Below are positions 23,766 to 23,912 of a DNA stretch of 23,912 bases, piece by piece. Origin of the DNA: an uncultured Bacteroidales bacterium (lineage in GTDB: Bacteria > Bacteroidota > Bacteroidia > Bacteroidales > WCHB1-69); assembly GCA_937901455.1 (NCBI GenBank), contig CALDIA010000182.1, forward strand, positions 1 through 23,912, read 5' to 3'. Both the position numbers and the translations under genes were made by a program. The stretch's first letter is position 1; each line of letters begins with the position of its first letter. The notes below the pieces were generated by a model, which was not told where the DNA came from, did not search any database, and worked only from the letters and a program-made list of their open reading frames with translations.

Positions 23766-23912
23766 TTCCAATTGCATGGCTTGCTCATCCCCCAGGTAGG
23801 GCATATGGCCAGCTCTATAGTAATGCAGTGCTGTTCTGTCTTTCGGAAGGTCATAATGACTGAGAAGATAGTGAACCCAGCCGATAGTGGTCAGCATATC
23901 AAAATAGCCCAT
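23766..23912 (-). CDS. Serine carboxypeptidase (peptidase S10) C-terminal fragment
   Basis: The ~49 residues at the window edge read GYFDMLTTIGWVHYLLSHYD and HYYRAGHMPYLGDEQAM. This is the S10 C-terminus with the catalytic histidine in GHMPY; the GYFDM motif fits the aspartate region. Base composition is back to that of the Bacteroidales part. Its natural continuation would be a short helix beginning QLEEDI, which is where the sequence switches to metK in the same frame. The gene starts outside the window. Confidence 0.7.

Overview
The window is, for about 22.5 kb, one stretch of a Bacteroidota (most likely Bacteroidales) chromosome. The evidence is nine -7 boxes of the Bacteroidota type (TAnnTTTG) upstream of genes, FISUMP and FGE-like secreted proteins, Na+-NQR genes, a GH29 fucosidase, an FHS-type glucose/galactose permease and a four-helix-bundle protein remnant. 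The last ~1.4 kb is different: two Bacteroidales-like gene ends flank ~1.07 kb of strongly AT-rich DNA that carries Firmicutes/Mollicutes-like sortase and metK pieces and a perfect TTGACA-N17-TATAAT promoter. I read this end as an assembly chimera.

Layout. 1-7.7 kb: the end of an FGE-fold protein, then a 995-aa secreted [Fn3-FISUMP]x2 protein. Next come two unrelated-looking AAA_14/DUF4143 ATPase genes, one on each strand, sitting in the wreckage of a convergent FISUMP/kinase gene pair (a 47-bp direct repeat and a 38-codon kinase tail). An intact membrane Ser/Thr kinase of the same family as the tail follows. 7.7-12.1 kb: an EF-G gene just upstream of the kinase, divergent from a GT2 glycosyltransferase plus a polytopic membrane protein. 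12.1-17.4 kb (minus strand): nqrA, a GH29 alpha-L-fucosidase, nqrB, nqrC. The nqr cluster is split by the fucosidase and stops after nqrC, with no nqrD-F. 17.5-22.4 kb (plus strand): a galactose operon of galK, a broken four-helix-bundle gene, a sugar-1-phosphate nucleotidyltransferase, galM and an FHS permease, closed by a strong terminator. Then tRNA-Ala(CGC) and the chimeric end.

How the genes fit together. The galactose operon has uptake (permease), mutarotation (GalM) and phosphorylation (GalK) but no galT; the nucleotidyltransferase in the operon is the natural candidate to make UDP-galactose. The fucosidase next door would release L-fucose from host or plant glycans, but it has its own promoter and is not in the gal operon. 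NqrB and NqrC carry their covalent FMN threonines, so they look functional if D, E and F are encoded elsewhere. The FGE/FISUMP/kinase region looks like a multi-copy, frequently rearranged surface-protein locus into which ATPase cassettes have landed more than once.

Most worth checking: the three 31-bp-spaced TTCGCGAAAATTTGT repeats over the FISUMP promoter, a 19-bp element shared by three promoters, the repeat-flanked ATPase cassette, the split nqr cluster, and the galT-less galactose operon. No complete new defence or mobile system can be demonstrated from this window alone.
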